Below the pieces are notes generated by a model. That model was not told where the DNA came from. It was given only the letters and a program-made list of their open reading frames with translations, and did no database searches. This document shows, in pieces, positions 1 to 7,989 of a stretch of DNA of 49,034 bases (position 1 is its first letter; each line of letters starts with the position of its first letter). Source of the DNA: Gammaproteobacteria bacterium (lineage in GTDB: Bacteria > Pseudomonadota > Gammaproteobacteria > Pseudomonadales > Azotimanducaceae); contig JAPOXO010000126.1 in assembly GCA_026707045.1 (NCBI GenBank), forward strand, positions 1-49,034. Reading direction: 5' to 3'. A program made the position numbers and the translations under genes.

Positions 1-10
1 GTAACACTTC

Positions 11-445
11 ATGGTCGAGCTTTGTCACTACGATTTAGTGAGGCTAGAGCTCTATTTTGCTCCTGAGTCTATCGAGCGAAAAGGTCAGCTCTCGAGTATG
101 GATGATCGGATTCAAAGATCGCCGTTGGTTCGGTTGCTGAGTTATCAGTGGCCTGTCCATCTGATGGACGAAAAGTTCAATTTCTCTGAACTGCCTTCAG
201 AAGCAACTTGGCTCATTGCCTATAGGGATCGACGCAACAGGGTCGAGTTTCTTGCTTCCAACCCAAGAACCGTTCGGATGCTGGAGTTGCTGGAGCAGCC
301 CCGAACGAGCCGAGAACTCGCCCAGGAACTGGTCGAGGAATTTCACATCGAGAGTGATACGCTCAGCAATCAAGCTTTCAAGACATTAGAGTCGTTTGTT
401 CAATTGGGTATTGTTGTTCTTAGCGAAGAATTGGCTCAGCAATAG
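11..445 (+). CDS. HvfC/BufC (DUF2063)-family protein, C-terminal part only; possibly truncated
   Basis: The product (144 aa from the first ATG) resembles the C-terminal half of the HvfC/BufC (DUF2063, NGO1945-like) family, the partner proteins of DUF692 enzymes in small copper-peptide (bufferin-type RiPP) clusters. The likeness rests on a hinge-like start (ELCHYDLVRLEL), the SPLVRLLSYQWPVH stretch near residues 37-50, the TWLIAYRDRRNRVEF strand near 66-80 and a winged-helix-like end. The family normally has about 100 more N-terminal residues. Here an in-frame TAA sits at positions 2-4, so that domain cannot be in the same uninterrupted frame. It could be a broken gene, a frameshift just outside the window, or a stand-alone C-terminal protein. 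The start codon is therefore uncertain. Family assignment is from memory of its pattern and is moderately secure. Confidence 0.5.
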   Translation: MVELCHYDLVRLELYFAPESIERKGQLSSMDDRIQRSPLVRLLSYQWPVHLMDEKFNFSELPSEATWLIAYRDRRNRVEFLASNPRTVRMLELLEQPRTSRELAQELVEEFHIESDTLSNQAFKTLESFVQLGIVVLSEELAQQ

Positions 446-473
446 CTGACATTACACTTGATGTACAGCAACG

Positions 474-1553
474 CTACACGAGCCCCAATCGAAAATATGA
501 ATTTCCTGTTTCCAGGAGAGTGTCATCAATGCTGTAGGGATTCAGCCCTAACTCCTCGATAGCCAACAAGCAATAAGACCGGGGAGAGTCATAGGTTTTC
601 TCCGTTGGCTTCCCATCGTCCATCTCCTCGCCGCCGACATATTCGATACTCGGAAACAACTCGCTCAACCGTTCTTGCATCTGCCAAGTGAAGAGCTCCC
701 CGCTTCGATCTTTCGCGGACAGGATGTAGCGCGACCCATTTTTTGCAACGTTACTTTCCGCGCACAATCTGTGGGCACGAGCCACATCGCGAACATCGAC
801 ATTGTTCCAAAGCATCCGCCCGCCGCGGGATTTTTTGTACGGCTTGCCCATCATCATGTATCTGATGCAGTTCTGCCAACTCCATCCTTGGTCATGGTTC
901 TTGCACATTAAAGGTCCAATTACATGAAGGGGAAGTATGGCCATAGCATCCCAAGTCCCGTCTTTTTCGGCCTTTTCATAGAGCATCTTTTCAGATGCTG
1001 CTTTTGCCATCGCATAGGCAATATCCCGATTCTTTGGGATCATCTCATCTGTCCATCGTCCACGATAGCCTTCTACGTTGTCTCCACACCAATCCCGTTC
1101 TGTAAACACATATCCTTCAGGTCTTGGATGTCCAACTGCTGCGAATGAGCTTGTAAACACGAACCTTTTCATGGAATTCGATTTGAGAGCAGAGTCGAGA
1201 ACATGCTCGTTTTCCGTGAAACATCCGTCGTAAACCTCTTGTGGAGTTTCTCTGTTGTAACCCACTGCAGCGCCTGCGTGGATCACTGCGGAACAGTTGT
1301 CAAAAGCGTCGTCGTAGCTACCTGCCTTCCAAATGTCGCCTTCGCACAGTTCCACCGATCCTCTCAAGTTCTCTTGATTTAACGCTAGAAGATGGTCAAC
1401 TTTGTCGGTGTTGCTACGATCGCGCACACACGCTCGCACGGTGTAACCCATCTCAGCAAAATCTTTGACTATCCAAGATCCGATGTAACCCGATGCCCCT
1501 GTAACGGCTATTGGACCATCGTTAGGTGAAACTGCTCTATTTGCTGATGTCAT
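474..1553 (-). CDS. NAD(P)-dependent extended SDR (epimerase/dehydratase or dihydroflavonol-reductase-like)
   Basis: A 359-aa extended short-chain dehydrogenase/reductase. The nucleotide-binding TGASGYIGS loop is at residues 18-26, an FTSS strand carrying the catalytic Ser at about 133-136, and the Tyr/Lys pair YAMAK at 180-184. Length and motifs match the NAD-dependent epimerase/dehydratase class, close to the dihydroflavonol-4-reductase and cinnamoyl-CoA reductase group, which reduce aldehydes or ketones or epimerise sugars. The substrate cannot be told from sequence. It is monocistronic in appearance, with about 80 bases separating it from the upstream terB-like gene on the same strand. 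The N-terminus has an unstructured leader of about 12 residues before the Rossmann strand. Confidence 0.8.
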   Translation of the reverse strand: MTSANRAVSPNDGPIAVTGASGYIGSWIVKDFAEMGYTVRACVRDRSNTDKVDHLLALNQENLRGSVELCEGDIWKAGSYDDAFDNCSAVIHAGAAVGYNRETPQEVYDGCFTENEHVLDSALKSNSMKRFVFTSSFAAVGHPRPEGYVFTERDWCGDNVEGYRGRWTDEMIPKNRDIAYAMAKAASEKMLYEKAEKDGTWDAMAILPLHVIGPLMCKNHDQGWSWQNCIRYMMMGKPYKKSRGGRMLWNNVDVRDVARAHRLCAESNVAKNGSRYILSAKDRSGELFTWQMQERLSELFPSIEYVGGEEMDDGKPTEKTYDSPRSYCLLAIEELGLNPYSIDDTLLETGNSYFRLGLV

Positions 1554-1634
1554 TCTGATCCCTCATGTGATTTTGTCTTGGTTTTAGGTTCGAATACGGT
1601 AACACACGGAACTGAGCCGACACTATTCGTGAAG

Positions 1635-2093
1635 CTAGAGACTCTTCGCCTCTAGTTTTGCCTGAATGAATTCTGAATGGCGTAAGTGCAGCAATTCCGC
1701 AGTCTTGCGAATTACACCTTCTTCATAGTGAAAAGGAGAACCATCGAATGAGTTCAGCCGCCAAAGATGAACCAACAGATTCTTGCGTTCTGAGATATCC
1801 AAGTGGTCATTGAGCTGTCGGGTGAACGGATACATGCTCGTAGTTTTCGATCGTTCGAATTGCGCTCGTTCAATTACGCCGTTTGCCTTGTCCCTGTTTA
1901 TGCCGTAAAGTGAAATCAGAGAGTTCCTGATTAGATCCAGCTCGTTCTCTTCCAAGGAATGGTCCGCCCAGGCAACTTCTAACAAGACGAGTGCTGCGGC
2001 AAGCGGAACAACTTCCTCGTCGTCAGAAACGTCCAAGTCTTTGCGTGCATCTTTGACGGTAGAGGAGAAAATCTTGCGAATTTGGTCTAACAA
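1635..2093 (-). CDS. TerB-like (tellurite resistance TerB family) protein
   Basis: A small acidic helical protein of 152 aa if it begins at the TTG at 2093 (MLDQIRKIF...). A GGGAG ribosome binding site lies seven bases upstream of that TTG, and homologues usually start this way. An ATG at 2147 would add 18 unlikely residues. The core, with alternating helices and Asp/Glu-rich turns such as LLEVAWADHSLEENELDLI, matches the TerB domain, which coordinates metal ions and is associated with membrane stress or tellurite resistance systems. Single-domain TerB proteins like this are common orphan genes in Gammaproteobacteria and their role is unknown. It is divergent from lpxC, and the intervening 130 bases hold the lpxC promoter region. 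Confidence 0.65.
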   Translation of the reverse strand: MLDQIRKIFSSTVKDARKDLDVSDDEEVVPLAAALVLLEVAWADHSLEENELDLIRNSLISLYGINRDKANGVIERAQFERSKTTSMYPFTRQLNDHLDISERKNLLVHLWRLNSFDGSPFHYEEGVIRKTAELLHLRHSEFIQAKLEAKSL

Positions 2094-2164
2094 GCAACTG
2101 CTCCCAAAATGTGGTGAAATGAGTTCCTTTCTTGGAAGAAATTCCATAAAGGATTCATTTTTTC

Positions 2165-2193
2165 TTCATTTTCTTCTGCATTTCGAGTATATT
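2165..2193 (+). promoter_or_regulatory. Candidate sigma70 promoter for lpxC
   Basis: A -10 like TATATT (2188-2193) follows a weak -35 TTCATT (2165-2170) with a 17-base spacer in an AT-rich stretch. It lies about 30 bases before lpxC, between the divergent terB-like and lpxC genes. It is inferred from consensus only; the -35 matches three of six positions. Confidence 0.3.
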
Positions 2194-2222
2194 ACGCACG
2201 GGATAGAGGAGGTTCCGAACCC

Positions 2223-3134
2223 ATGATGCTCCAGCGTACAATTTTTCGCACCGTAAATGCCATAGGAATAGGCGTTCACACGGGTAAACGAACGCGGATT
2301 TCTATCAGACCTGCAGCGGCTAACTTCGGAATCCAATTTGTACGCGACGACTATCCTAATACATTCATTAGAGCATCTGGATGGCACGTTTCCGACACAA
2401 CCCTATCGACCAGCATCGCTTACAACGACGTAGAGATATCGACCATTGAACACTTGATGTCAGCGTTGTGGGGTATGAACATTGACAATGCCATTGTTCA
2501 TGTTGGTGGCGAGGAGGTTCCGATACTCGATGGGAGTGCGGGTCAGTTCGTTGACTTGATTGATACAGTCGGAACTCGAGAATGTTCTGCACCACGCAGA
2601 TACTTGAAACTGAAGCGTGAAGTAAAAGTCATTCAGGGAGATGCTATGGCAGCTCTTCGACCATTTGAAGGATTCAAGGTCGCGTATTCCTATGTCTACA
2701 ACCATCCGGTTTTCAACCGATGCCCGAAGTACGTAGAGCTTGATTTCTCGAACACATCCTATGTAGAGGATGTGAGTCGTGCTAGATCATTCGGATTGGT
2801 CAGTGAATTGAAAATGGCGCAATCCGTCAATCGTTGCCTTGGGTCCAGTTTGGAAAACGCAGTGGGCATTGACGAATCCAAGATCTTGAATCCAGAAGGT
2901 CTCAGATATCCGGATGAATTCGTCAAGCATAAAACTCTCGATGCAATTGGGGATCTCTATTTGTTAGGTATGCCGGTGTTGGGCGAATTTGAAGGCTACA
3001 AGTCAGGCCATGCGCTAAATACTCGACTTGTACGTGCTGTGCTTCGAACTCCTGAAGCCTGGACGGTAGTCAACTCCAAGGGCGAGGAAGTCTCCGACTA
3101 TACGCCCATCGTGCGACCGGCACAGGCTCAATAG
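2223..3134 (+). CDS. lpxC: UDP-3-O-acyl-N-acetylglucosamine deacetylase
   Basis: LpxC is the Zn2+-dependent deacetylase that commits UDP-3-O-acyl-GlcNAc to lipid A synthesis in the cytoplasm. The product is 303 aa, against 305 in E. coli. The zinc and catalytic residues are visible and nearly collinear with E. coli: H77 in STIEHLMSAL, H236 and D240 in VKHKTLDAIGDLY, and H263 in SGHALN. An AGGAGG box at 2207-2212 precedes two tandem ATGs (2223 and 2226); the second gives the more usual N-terminus (MLQRTIF). Unlike in many gammaproteobacteria it is not beside ftsZ or secA: it stands alone between a divergent terB-like gene and gltX. It shows that the organism makes lipopolysaccharide. Confidence 0.97.
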   Translation: MMLQRTIFRTVNAIGIGVHTGKRTRISIRPAAANFGIQFVRDDYPNTFIRASGWHVSDTTLSTSIAYNDVEISTIEHLMSALWGMNIDNAIVHVGGEEVPILDGSAGQFVDLIDTVGTRECSAPRRYLKLKREVKVIQGDAMAALRPFEGFKVAYSYVYNHPVFNRCPKYVELDFSNTSYVEDVSRARSFGLVSELKMAQSVNRCLGSSLENAVGIDESKILNPEGLRYPDEFVKHKTLDAIGDLYLLGMPVLGEFEGYKSGHALNTRLVRAVLRTPEAWTVVNSKGEEVSDYTPIVRPAQAQ

Positions 3135-3193
3135 CAAGTCTCCCTACTTTTTCGGGCGATTCGGTCTGTCGCTCGACAGTACCATAGCCTGAC

Positions 3194-3233
3194 CCAAAAA
3201 TATTTTGGACGAGATTTAGAGTCGTCCTAGTAT
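3194..3233 (+). promoter_or_regulatory. Candidate gltX promoter with two inverted repeats
   Basis: Positions 3194-3208 form an inverted repeat (CCAAAA-ATA-TTTTGG), and GGACGA (3207-3212) pairs with TCGTCC (3222-3227). These overlap a possible -35 TTGGAC (3205-3210) and -10 TAGTAT (3228-3233) separated by exactly 17 bases, 36 bases before gltX. The symmetry inside the spacer could be an operator or an RNA stem. Promoter calls are by consensus only and the hexamers are weak. Confidence 0.3.
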
Positions 3234-3269
3234 GCTTGTAATGACTATTCTCAGTCCACGCCGAACAAT

Positions 3270-4763
3270 ATGCCTGTTCGTACTCGTCTAGCTCCTTCTC
3301 CTACAGGCGACCCGCACTTGGGTAGTGCTTACGCAGCCTTGTTCAACCGAGCTTTTGCGAAAAGAAATGGCGGGCAGTTCATACTTAGGATCGAAGACAC
3401 TGATCGGACACGCAACAGCGTCGAGTCCGAAGCAGCGATTTTCGATGCGTTGCGTTGGCTTGGATTGGACTGGGACGAGGGTCCGGATGTTGGCGGTGAC
3501 AAAGGACCCTATCGACAAAGCGAACGTACTGCAATCTATAAAGAGTACATAGCGAAATTAATCAGTGTCGGTGGTGCATTTCATTGTTTCTGTAGTAAAG
3601 AACGACTAGATGAATTGCGGCGTGATCAAATGCAACGTGGCGCGACTCCCAAGTACGATGGAAAGTGCTTGGCACTTGATTCAGGCGAGATTGACGAGCG
3701 AATTGCTCGTGGAGACTCCCATGTCATTCGGTTAGGAGTACCGGACAAAGGTGAATGTAGATTTGTCGATGGAGTCAGGGGAGAAATAACAATTCCTTGG
3801 TCTCAAGTAGACATGCAGGTTTTGATTAAGTCGGATGGGTTTCCCACATATCACTTTGCATCCACGGTGGACGACCATTTGATGGGCATTTCCCATATAT
3901 TTCGCGGTGAAGAGTGGATTAGCTCGTTCCCCAAACATCAATTGATCTACAGATACTTCGGTTGGGACATGCCCTTGCACTATCACCTGCCGTTGTTACG
4001 CAATCCGGATCAGTCAAAGATGTCCAAACGCAGAAACGCAACATCGATCAACTACTATCGTAGATGTGGGTTTCTTCGTGAGTCCCTATTGAACTACTTG
4101 GCGACGATGGGTTGGTCAATGCCTGAGGAACGTGAAAAGTTTTCGATGGAAGAGTTCTACGGCGAGTTTAATCCAGAGAGACTTTCCCCCCGTGGCCCGG
4201 TGTTCGATATTGAGAAACTAAGCTGGCTGAACGGACTCTACATTCGTGAATTAACATCCGAAGAACTTAAGGAGCGAGTATTCGACTGGGCTTTCGGTGG
4301 CAATCGTCTAGACAGACTCCTGTCGTTGGTGCGGGAGCGGTCAGAGCGATTTGATGATCTCTTTCGACAGGCAGATTACATACTCGGTGATCGAATTGAG
4401 CTGAAAGAAGAGGATTTTGAACACAGAAATCTGGAACTCGATGAGATTCGGAAGATTCTGCACTTTGTCAACAAGTCATTGGAGGAATTGGAGGAGTGGA
4501 ATCGTGACAATCTCTACGAGTCTCTCAATCTCTTGTCCAAATCGATGAGTTTAAAGTTTAGAGACTTTCTTGGTCCAATCTTTGTTGCAGTTTCAGGAAG
4601 AACCGTAACACTTCCCTTGTTTGATTCATTGGAGTTGCTGGAACGTGATGTGGTGAAGATGCGAATTCGATCTGCTATCGATGTGTTGGGTGGTATATCA
4701 AAGAAGGAATCTAAGAGACTGGATAGAGAGTGGCGTGATTTGGTCAGCACACAAAGTAGCTAA
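3270..4763 (+). CDS. gltX: Glutamyl-tRNA synthetase
   Basis: A class I aminoacyl-tRNA synthetase of 497 aa charging tRNA-Glu in the cytoplasm. The N-terminal signature is RTRLAPSPTGDPHLGS, in which the HIGH motif reads HLGS. KMSKR is at about residues 249-253. A Cys-rich insertion (HCFC near residue 106, then Y-D-G-K-C) matches the zinc-binding site of gammaproteobacterial GluRS. The C-terminal half is the helical anticodon-binding domain. The ATG at 3270 gives the standard N-terminus. The tRNA-Ala gene follows about 110 bases downstream, a gltX/tRNA arrangement known from Pseudomonas-like genomes. Confidence 0.97.
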   Translation: MPVRTRLAPSPTGDPHLGSAYAALFNRAFAKRNGGQFILRIEDTDRTRNSVESEAAIFDALRWLGLDWDEGPDVGGDKGPYRQSERTAIYKEYIAKLISVGGAFHCFCSKERLDELRRDQMQRGATPKYDGKCLALDSGEIDERIARGDSHVIRLGVPDKGECRFVDGVRGEITIPWSQVDMQVLIKSDGFPTYHFASTVDDHLMGISHIFRGEEWISSFPKHQLIYRYFGWDMPLHYHLPLLRNPDQSKMSKRRNATSINYYRRCGFLRESLLNYLATMGWSMPEEREKFSMEEFYGEFNPERLSPRGPVFDIEKLSWLNGLYIRELTSEELKERVFDWAFGGNRLDRLLSLVRERSERFDDLFRQADYILGDRIELKEEDFEHRNLELDEIRKILHFVNKSLEELEEWNRDNLYESLNLLSKSMSLKFRDFLGPIFVAVSGRTVTLPLFDSLELLERDVVKMRIRSAIDVLGGISKKESKRLDREWRDLVSTQSS

Positions 4764-4810
4764 TTGATTATGGCGACTCTGCAAACAAGCGAAGTCATGA
4801 GGTACCAGAA

Positions 4811-4839
4811 TTGTCAGGACAGGAAATCTAGTGTCTAAC
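4811..4839 (+). promoter_or_regulatory. Candidate promoter for tRNA-Ala
   Basis: TTGTCA (4811-4816, five of six to TTGACA), a 17-base spacer, and TCTAAC (4834-4839, four of six to TATAAT) lie about 32 bases upstream of the tRNA. A second AT-rich hexamer, TAAAAT, sits closer to the gene without a good -35. Consensus matching only. Confidence 0.35.
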
Positions 4840-4871
4840 AAAAACGCAAGAGTAAAATCAGAGAAAAGGTC

Positions 4872-4947
4872 GGGGCCATAGCTCAGCCGGGAGAGCGCGA
4901 CAATGGCATTGTCGAGGTCGGGGGTTCGATCCCCCCTGGCTCCACCA
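4872..4947 (+). tRNA. tRNA-Ala (anticodon GGC)
   Basis: A 76-base cloverleaf with the 3' CCA encoded. The acceptor GGGGCCA pairs with TGGCTCC and includes the G3:U70 wobble pair that is the alanine identity element. The anticodon arm is CGACA-ATGGCAT-TGTCG, giving anticodon GGC. The T arm is GGGGG-TTCGATC-CCCCC. It decodes GCC/GCU alanine codons. Confidence 0.97.
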
Positions 4948-4968
4948 GACCACGAAGAAGATAGCGTT

Positions 4969-4982
4969 GTAGAGATCTCTAC
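4969..4982. repeat. Perfect 14-bp palindrome downstream of tRNA-Ala
   Basis: GTAGAGATCTCTAC is its own reverse complement. It lies between the end of the tRNA and the stop of the convergent mgtE gene, flanked by a weaker AGAAG/CTTCT pairing. It may act as a transcript end or processing stem, but no T-run follows on either strand. Confidence 0.45.
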
Positions 4983-4997
4983 TTCTGTGTAAGTTGC

Positions 4998-6314
4998 TTA
5001 AATTAGTCCAGCCAGCAACAACGCAATTCCCAAAAACACAAAAAAGCCAACCACGTCGGTGATGGTTGTAAGGATTATTGACGACGCGGTTGCAGGATCT
5101 TGCCCGAAGCGACTGAGAACCATAGGAACCAAAAGACCGGATACACCTGCAATGGTTAGTGCGATCACCATCGATAGTGAAATGACTATGGTAAGACCTA
5201 TCGATTGCCCACTCCAAACGAAGACTGCAATCGCACATACAATTGCGATGAGCACTCCGTTGCATATTCCAACAAACAACTCTTTGCGGGAGAGTTTGTA
5301 CCACTCCCTGAGGCTGATTTCTCGAAGTGCCAGTCCTCGAATCGCAACGGCCATTGCTTGTGATCCCGCATTTCCACTTTGTCCCGCAACAATTGGCAGG
5401 AGTACAGCTAAGGCCGTGAACTGAGCAATAAGATTCTCGAACAAGCCAACAACCGACGCTGCCAGAAAAGCGGTCAGTAGGTTGATGAACAGCCAAGGTA
5501 AACGATGGCGTACAGCCAAGCTTCCCCGTGAATTAGCATGTTCCTCGGTACTGACACCAACCATTCTTTGAAGATCTGATTGGGCGTGAGTTTCTACCAC
5601 ATCTCGAAGCTGCTCGTGGCGGACGACTCCAACCAGTTTCATTTCGTTGTCGACCACGGGAAGGGCATCAATTTCACTGTCGCCGATTAGATCGGCAACG
5701 ACATCGTAGTTCTCCGAGACCCTAACCGTAATTGGTGCTTCCGATCTTGCAATCAAATCACGAAGTGGCGTCAAACCGTGCGACAGTGCGAGTTCTTGCA
5801 TAGTTACACGCCCCACTAAGCAATTGCTGTTGTCAGTTACGAATGCAAACGAGTCGTTCTCCGTAGATCTGACCCTTATTTGATCAAGAGCTTCGTCGAC
5901 ATTCATGCCGATTTGTATCGATCCCACGGAAGACTCCATGACGCTGGCTACGGATTGTGTCGGAAAACTCAAAAGATGTTCGATTTCTATGCGTTCCGAT
6001 CGCTGCAAATCCTCGAACCATTCCTCTCGAGTCGTAGGTTGGACTGGTAGTAGTACTTTAAGCAGCAGGCGTGGAGGCGCATGAACAAGAAACTCTTGCT
6101 TCACATCTTGAGAAATCTCCGTGAACAACGAAACCGCCAGAGCAGGCGGAATTAGGTCGATTACGTCTTCAAACGTATTAGCGGCCAATCCTTCTGTTTC
6201 GGATCGAAGCTGATCGTCGTCCAACGATTGAAGCACCCGTGAAGCTTCAGACGGAAAGTGCTCCACGTAGTATTGCTTGAGTTCGGCTATTGCGTTGACA
6301 GCAGCGGTGTTCAT
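4998..6314 (-). CDS. mgtE: Magnesium transporter MgtE
   Basis: A 438-aa inner-membrane Mg2+ channel/transporter with the usual three parts: an N-terminal helical MgtE-N domain (about residues 1-125), a CBS pair (about 130-260) that senses cytosolic Mg2+, and five C-terminal membrane helices (about 275-438). The pore motif LPIVAGQSGNAGSQ and the late DVVGFFVFL helix are intact, so it should conduct ions. Its ATG overlaps the stop of the upstream CBS gene by four bases (ATGA), indicating translational coupling in a three-gene reverse operon with an MscS-like channel. It ends about 50 bases from tRNA-Ala, which is convergent. Confidence 0.93.
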   Translation of the reverse strand: MNTAAVNAIAELKQYYVEHFPSEASRVLQSLDDDQLRSETEGLAANTFEDVIDLIPPALAVSLFTEISQDVKQEFLVHAPPRLLLKVLLPVQPTTREEWFEDLQRSERIEIEHLLSFPTQSVASVMESSVGSIQIGMNVDEALDQIRVRSTENDSFAFVTDNSNCLVGRVTMQELALSHGLTPLRDLIARSEAPITVRVSENYDVVADLIGDSEIDALPVVDNEMKLVGVVRHEQLRDVVETHAQSDLQRMVGVSTEEHANSRGSLAVRHRLPWLFINLLTAFLAASVVGLFENLIAQFTALAVLLPIVAGQSGNAGSQAMAVAIRGLALREISLREWYKLSRKELFVGICNGVLIAIVCAIAVFVWSGQSIGLTIVISLSMVIALTIAGVSGLLVPMVLSRFGQDPATASSIILTTITDVVGFFVFLGIALLLAGLI

Positions 6315-7156
6315 CGTCGATCAGGTAGAGTTAACAAACTCCGACCTAACTCAATCATTGTGTTGAGAATTTCATAAAAAAGGCTGAATGTCCCTTGCTC
6401 GTTTTCCTCGATAGGTGACTCAGCCAATTCAGCTAGTTGGCTCCATCGGAGCACACCTATGGGCATTAAGTCTTGGTCAACAATTGGTAATCGGTTTACG
6501 CGATGCCAATCATCAAAATAGACAACCGCGTGCGGACGCGCCTCAGCTGGAACCAATGTCGTGTGTTCCACACAGTTGCCCACTTTATCGCTAGTGTTCG
6601 CTTGAGCCAGGCTGACATAGTCAAGCAGACCTAGTACAGTTTCATCAGCATTAAGAACTATTGCTGATTCGACCATATTTCGATCTGTGACAGCTTGGAT
6701 GGCGTTGCGAGCTTGTTCCACGCTCGTAGAGCTCGTAAACCAAAGAAAGTCCTTGTCAGCCATTGCTCCAACAGTGTTGGTACCGAAATGTAAAAACTGG
6801 CTCAGTACCTTTTTCTTCCTAGGATCAGACATTAGGCGCAACACGTTTGAGCGTTGCGAAGCAGAAAGGCGATTCACGATCCTAGAAGCGTCATCAGTTG
6901 ATGCCGAGTCCAGCAACCGTGCTATCTCTTCGATTTCGAACAATCGAAAAATCGATGCGGCGATCTCCTGTGAGACATGTGCGGTTATTGAGACTAAAGT
7001 CTCTACAGGTAGCAATTGCAGGATTTGGGCGGCGACTTCGGCGTCGTAGCTAGACAGGACTCGAGCAAACTCCTGAGGGTGCTCTCGGGCAAAGTCGAGC
7101 AATAGTCCACTCTCTTGCAGTTCTCCCAATTGCTGTGTGGCTTCGAGAGTAGTCAC
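6311..7156 (-). CDS. Soluble MgtE-N/CBS domain protein (MgtE paralogue without membrane domain)
   Basis: A 281-aa protein built like the cytosolic half of MgtE: N-terminal superhelical repeats (about residues 15-125, e.g. AAQILQLLPVETLVSI) followed by two CBS motifs (about 130-250). It then stops with a short amphipathic tail and has no membrane segments. It is encoded immediately before the complete mgtE with a four-base overlap and overlaps the preceding mscS-like gene likewise. By inference it could form hetero-complexes with the MgtE sensor domain or act as a separate Mg2+/nucleotide sensor. The CBS pair is clearly present; the ligand is unknown. It is not an obvious truncation, because the downstream partner has its own complete N-domain. 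Confidence 0.8.
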   Translation of the reverse strand: MTTLEATQQLGELQESGLLLDFAREHPQEFARVLSSYDAEVAAQILQLLPVETLVSITAHVSQEIAASIFRLFEIEEIARLLDSASTDDASRIVNRLSASQRSNVLRLMSDPRKKKVLSQFLHFGTNTVGAMADKDFLWFTSSTSVEQARNAIQAVTDRNMVESAIVLNADETVLGLLDYVSLAQANTSDKVGNCVEHTTLVPAEARPHAVVYFDDWHRVNRLPIVDQDLMPIGVLRWSQLAELAESPIEENEQGTFSLFYEILNTMIELGRSLLTLPDRR

Positions 7157-7917
7157 TTAGAACTAGACATGACTTGAACTATGGAATTGGTAATCCGGGA
7201 TGCCGGTACTGATGCGGTTCCTTCGCTTGTTATTAAGACTAAGTTTGTACGTTGAATATCGGCCACTGTTCCTTCGATTCCGTCGATCTTAATGCGATCT
7301 CCAACACTGAACTTGTCCAGTTCTTGTCGAGCGATGAGGTTTGCTATGTGCTGTTGTGCTCCGATTGCAAACGCTAGTCCAAACGTGGCGAGCGTAATAG
7401 CGACGATTATGAGTACACCGATTCCAATGAACGATATGTTTATTCCAACTTGCTGTAAGCCGACAATCAATCCAAGTAATAACACGGCAAGATAGGACAT
7501 GGACCCGGCCGGACGCGCGAATCGGTTGTCTCGTATTGTTCTCCTAACAACATCTCGTAGAGCAATTCCTAGTAGATGCGCGACTATTACGATCGCAACT
7601 GCTAGGACAATTTTGGGAGCTTGGTTTAGAACAGTTTGAAGCGCAAGCCATTCTCCAGGAATACCCAAGATTTGATACGCCCAAAACACGGAGACGATAA
7701 GGATGGTCCAAAACAAAATTGGTCGAACTCGTCTCAGTGCGACCTCTAGACTTGACGAATAAACATCCGTGCGCCCACTCATGCGTTGGCTCAATCTTCC
7801 CAGTATTAAACGAATGACCATTGCTGCGGCAAACCCCAAAAGGAGCACGCTGATCGCGAGAAATTCATTGGACCCGAGCAGCGAGTTAATGAAGCTTCTA
7901 ATTTGCGAAAAATCCAA
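7153..7917 (-). CDS. MscS-like mechanosensitive ion channel protein
   Basis: A 254-aa membrane protein with about four or five hydrophobic segments (residues ~15-40, 65-85, 97-120, 140-160 and 165-190). After these comes a small beta domain typical of the MscS family: FSVGDRIKIDGIEGTVADI, then a TNLVLITSEGT strand and VPASRI. The large C-terminal MscS cage is missing, so it belongs to the short 'conserved TM helix'/MscS-like class. It heads a reverse operon with the soluble and the full MgtE proteins; each junction is a four-base overlap. The context suggests a link between osmotic or membrane-tension response and Mg2+ flux, which is inference only. Confidence 0.8.
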   Translation of the reverse strand: MDFSQIRSFINSLLGSNEFLAISVLLLGFAAAMVIRLILGRLSQRMSGRTDVYSSSLEVALRRVRPILFWTILIVSVFWAYQILGIPGEWLALQTVLNQAPKIVLAVAIVIVAHLLGIALRDVVRRTIRDNRFARPAGSMSYLAVLLLGLIVGLQQVGINISFIGIGVLIIVAITLATFGLAFAIGAQQHIANLIARQELDKFSVGDRIKIDGIEGTVADIQRTNLVLITSEGTASVPASRITNSIVQVMSSSK

Positions 7918-7989
7918 AGTGTCTCATCTCAAGCATCTAGAGGGTCAAATTCGGGAAATTCAGCTTCCAACAGCAGCAAGATTGCAACA

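Noticed and set aside
4858..5496. A 212-codon open frame antisense to mgtE
   Set aside because: It runs on the same strand as mgtE in another frame through the tRNA-Ala and the mgtE 3' end. It is Cys/Trp/Arg-rich with no domain, so it is a shadow of mgtE.
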